A stretch of 64,000 bases of DNA. It comes from Halodesulfovibrio aestuarii DSM 17919 = ATCC 29578 (GTDB taxonomy: Bacteria; Desulfobacterota; Desulfovibrionia; Desulfovibrionales; Desulfovibrionaceae). The notes beneath the pieces were generated by a model. The model had not been told where the DNA came from and did no database searches. It saw only the letters and a program-made list of their open reading frames with translations. The stretch is from the NCBI RefSeq assembly GCF_000384815.1, contig NZ_ARQF01000021.1, forward strand, positions 496,001-560,000, written 5' to 3'. Below are positions 63,796 through 64,000 of this stretch, piece after piece. A program made the translations under genes and the position numbers. Every line of letters starts with the position of its first letter. Within the stretch, counting starts at the first letter, position 1.

Positions 63796-64000
63796 CTAGG
63801 AAAGCTTAGAAATAAGAGTATCTTTGATGGATTCGATAGAACCTTCACCATCAAGCTCAATGTATTTTGTTTCACCTTTTGCAGCAAGATCTTTGTAGAA
63901 GTAAGCTGCAGCGAGAGTTCCGTCGGTGGTGTTGTAGTAAATGTCGTGACGTTTGTTGATTGCACCTTCGTCCTGATCGTCAGCACGAGCAGTAAGAGCA
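63796..64000 (-). CDS. adk: Adenylate kinase, C-terminal part
   Basis: The minus-strand frame runs from beyond the right edge to a TAG at 63796-63798, giving about 67 C-terminal residues. It contains LTARADDQDEGAINKRHDIY, which holds the Arg residues and Asp of the lid/core region (the R-x-D-D-x-x-x-x-x-x-x-R pattern of adenylate kinases). The enzyme converts AMP and ATP to two ADP. The N-terminal P-loop lies outside. The tail GSIESIKDTLISKLS is less conserved. Stop codon and the following palindromic terminator confirm the gene end. Confidence 0.93.
   Translation of the reverse strand, partial: ALTARADDQDEGAINKRHDIYYNTTDGTLAAAYFYKDLAAKGETKYIELDGEGSIESIKDTLISKLS

Overview
The window reads as chromosomal DNA of a marine, Gram-negative, anaerobic deltaproteobacterium of the Desulfovibrio type; a Halodesulfovibrio-like organism is my best guess from the moderately AT-rich base composition and the gene neighbourhoods, but this is inference without a database search. 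Support comes from LptF/LptG, SurA-like and RodZ proteins (diderm envelope), an anaerobe-type nif operon with nifI1/nifI2 between nifH and nifD, a complete trehalose route and TrkAH (osmotic stress), and the rpsU-yqeY-mutS2-dnaG-rpoD cluster. No insertion sequence, prophage or CRISPR array was seen.

Region 1 (1-17.3 kb) is the metabolic showpiece. It opens with the 3' part of a 2-hydroxyacyl-CoA dehydratase/double-cubane-cluster protein gene and its ASKHA ATPase, then nifA with an inverted-repeat-rich leader. On the minus strand runs one long operon, nifH-nifI1-nifI2-nifD-nifK-[2Fe-2S] ferredoxin-GNAT-nifE-nifN-nifB. Divergent from it runs nifV-modA-modB-(uncharacterised repeat protein). Both divergent units have a well-spaced sigma-54 -24/-12 promoter (minus strand 13392-13407; plus strand 13607-13623), and exactly midway lie two 14-bp palindromes of the form TGTAG-N4-CTACA. 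The structure suggests one shared enhancer, probably read by the NifA encoded 10 kb away, switching on nitrogenase, homocitrate synthesis, molybdate import and the unknown protein together.

Region 2 (17.3-20.5 kb) holds a DJ-1/PfpI protein, an unrecognised structured leader in front of the manganese exporter mntP, two identical tRNA-Met(CAU) genes in tandem, and uppP. Region 3 (20.5-30.4 kb) holds a small unknown protein, lptF-lptG, an orphan protein, a second EF-G, a DUF2062 membrane protein, otsB/otsA, rsmA, HU and a small membrane protein.

Region 4 (30.4-40.1 kb) is the macromolecular synthesis cluster (rpsU, yqeY, mutS2, dnaG, rpoD), a secreted nuclease, a diguanylate cyclase, and ribB behind an FMN riboswitch. 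Region 5 (40.1-46.7 kb) is a minus-strand operon pdxJ-acpS-nnr-CBS-tsaE-lysC-cimA. Region 6 (46.7-64 kb) holds ugd, cheW, mfd, two SurA-like proteins, rodZ, recO, glyQS, rpsT, trkA-trkH and the 3' end of adk.

The most promising material for something undescribed is the uncharacterised 318-residue repeat protein placed in the sigma-54-driven nifV-modAB unit that lacks modC, the symmetric shared enhancer with unusual N8 spacing, and the folded leader of mntP.
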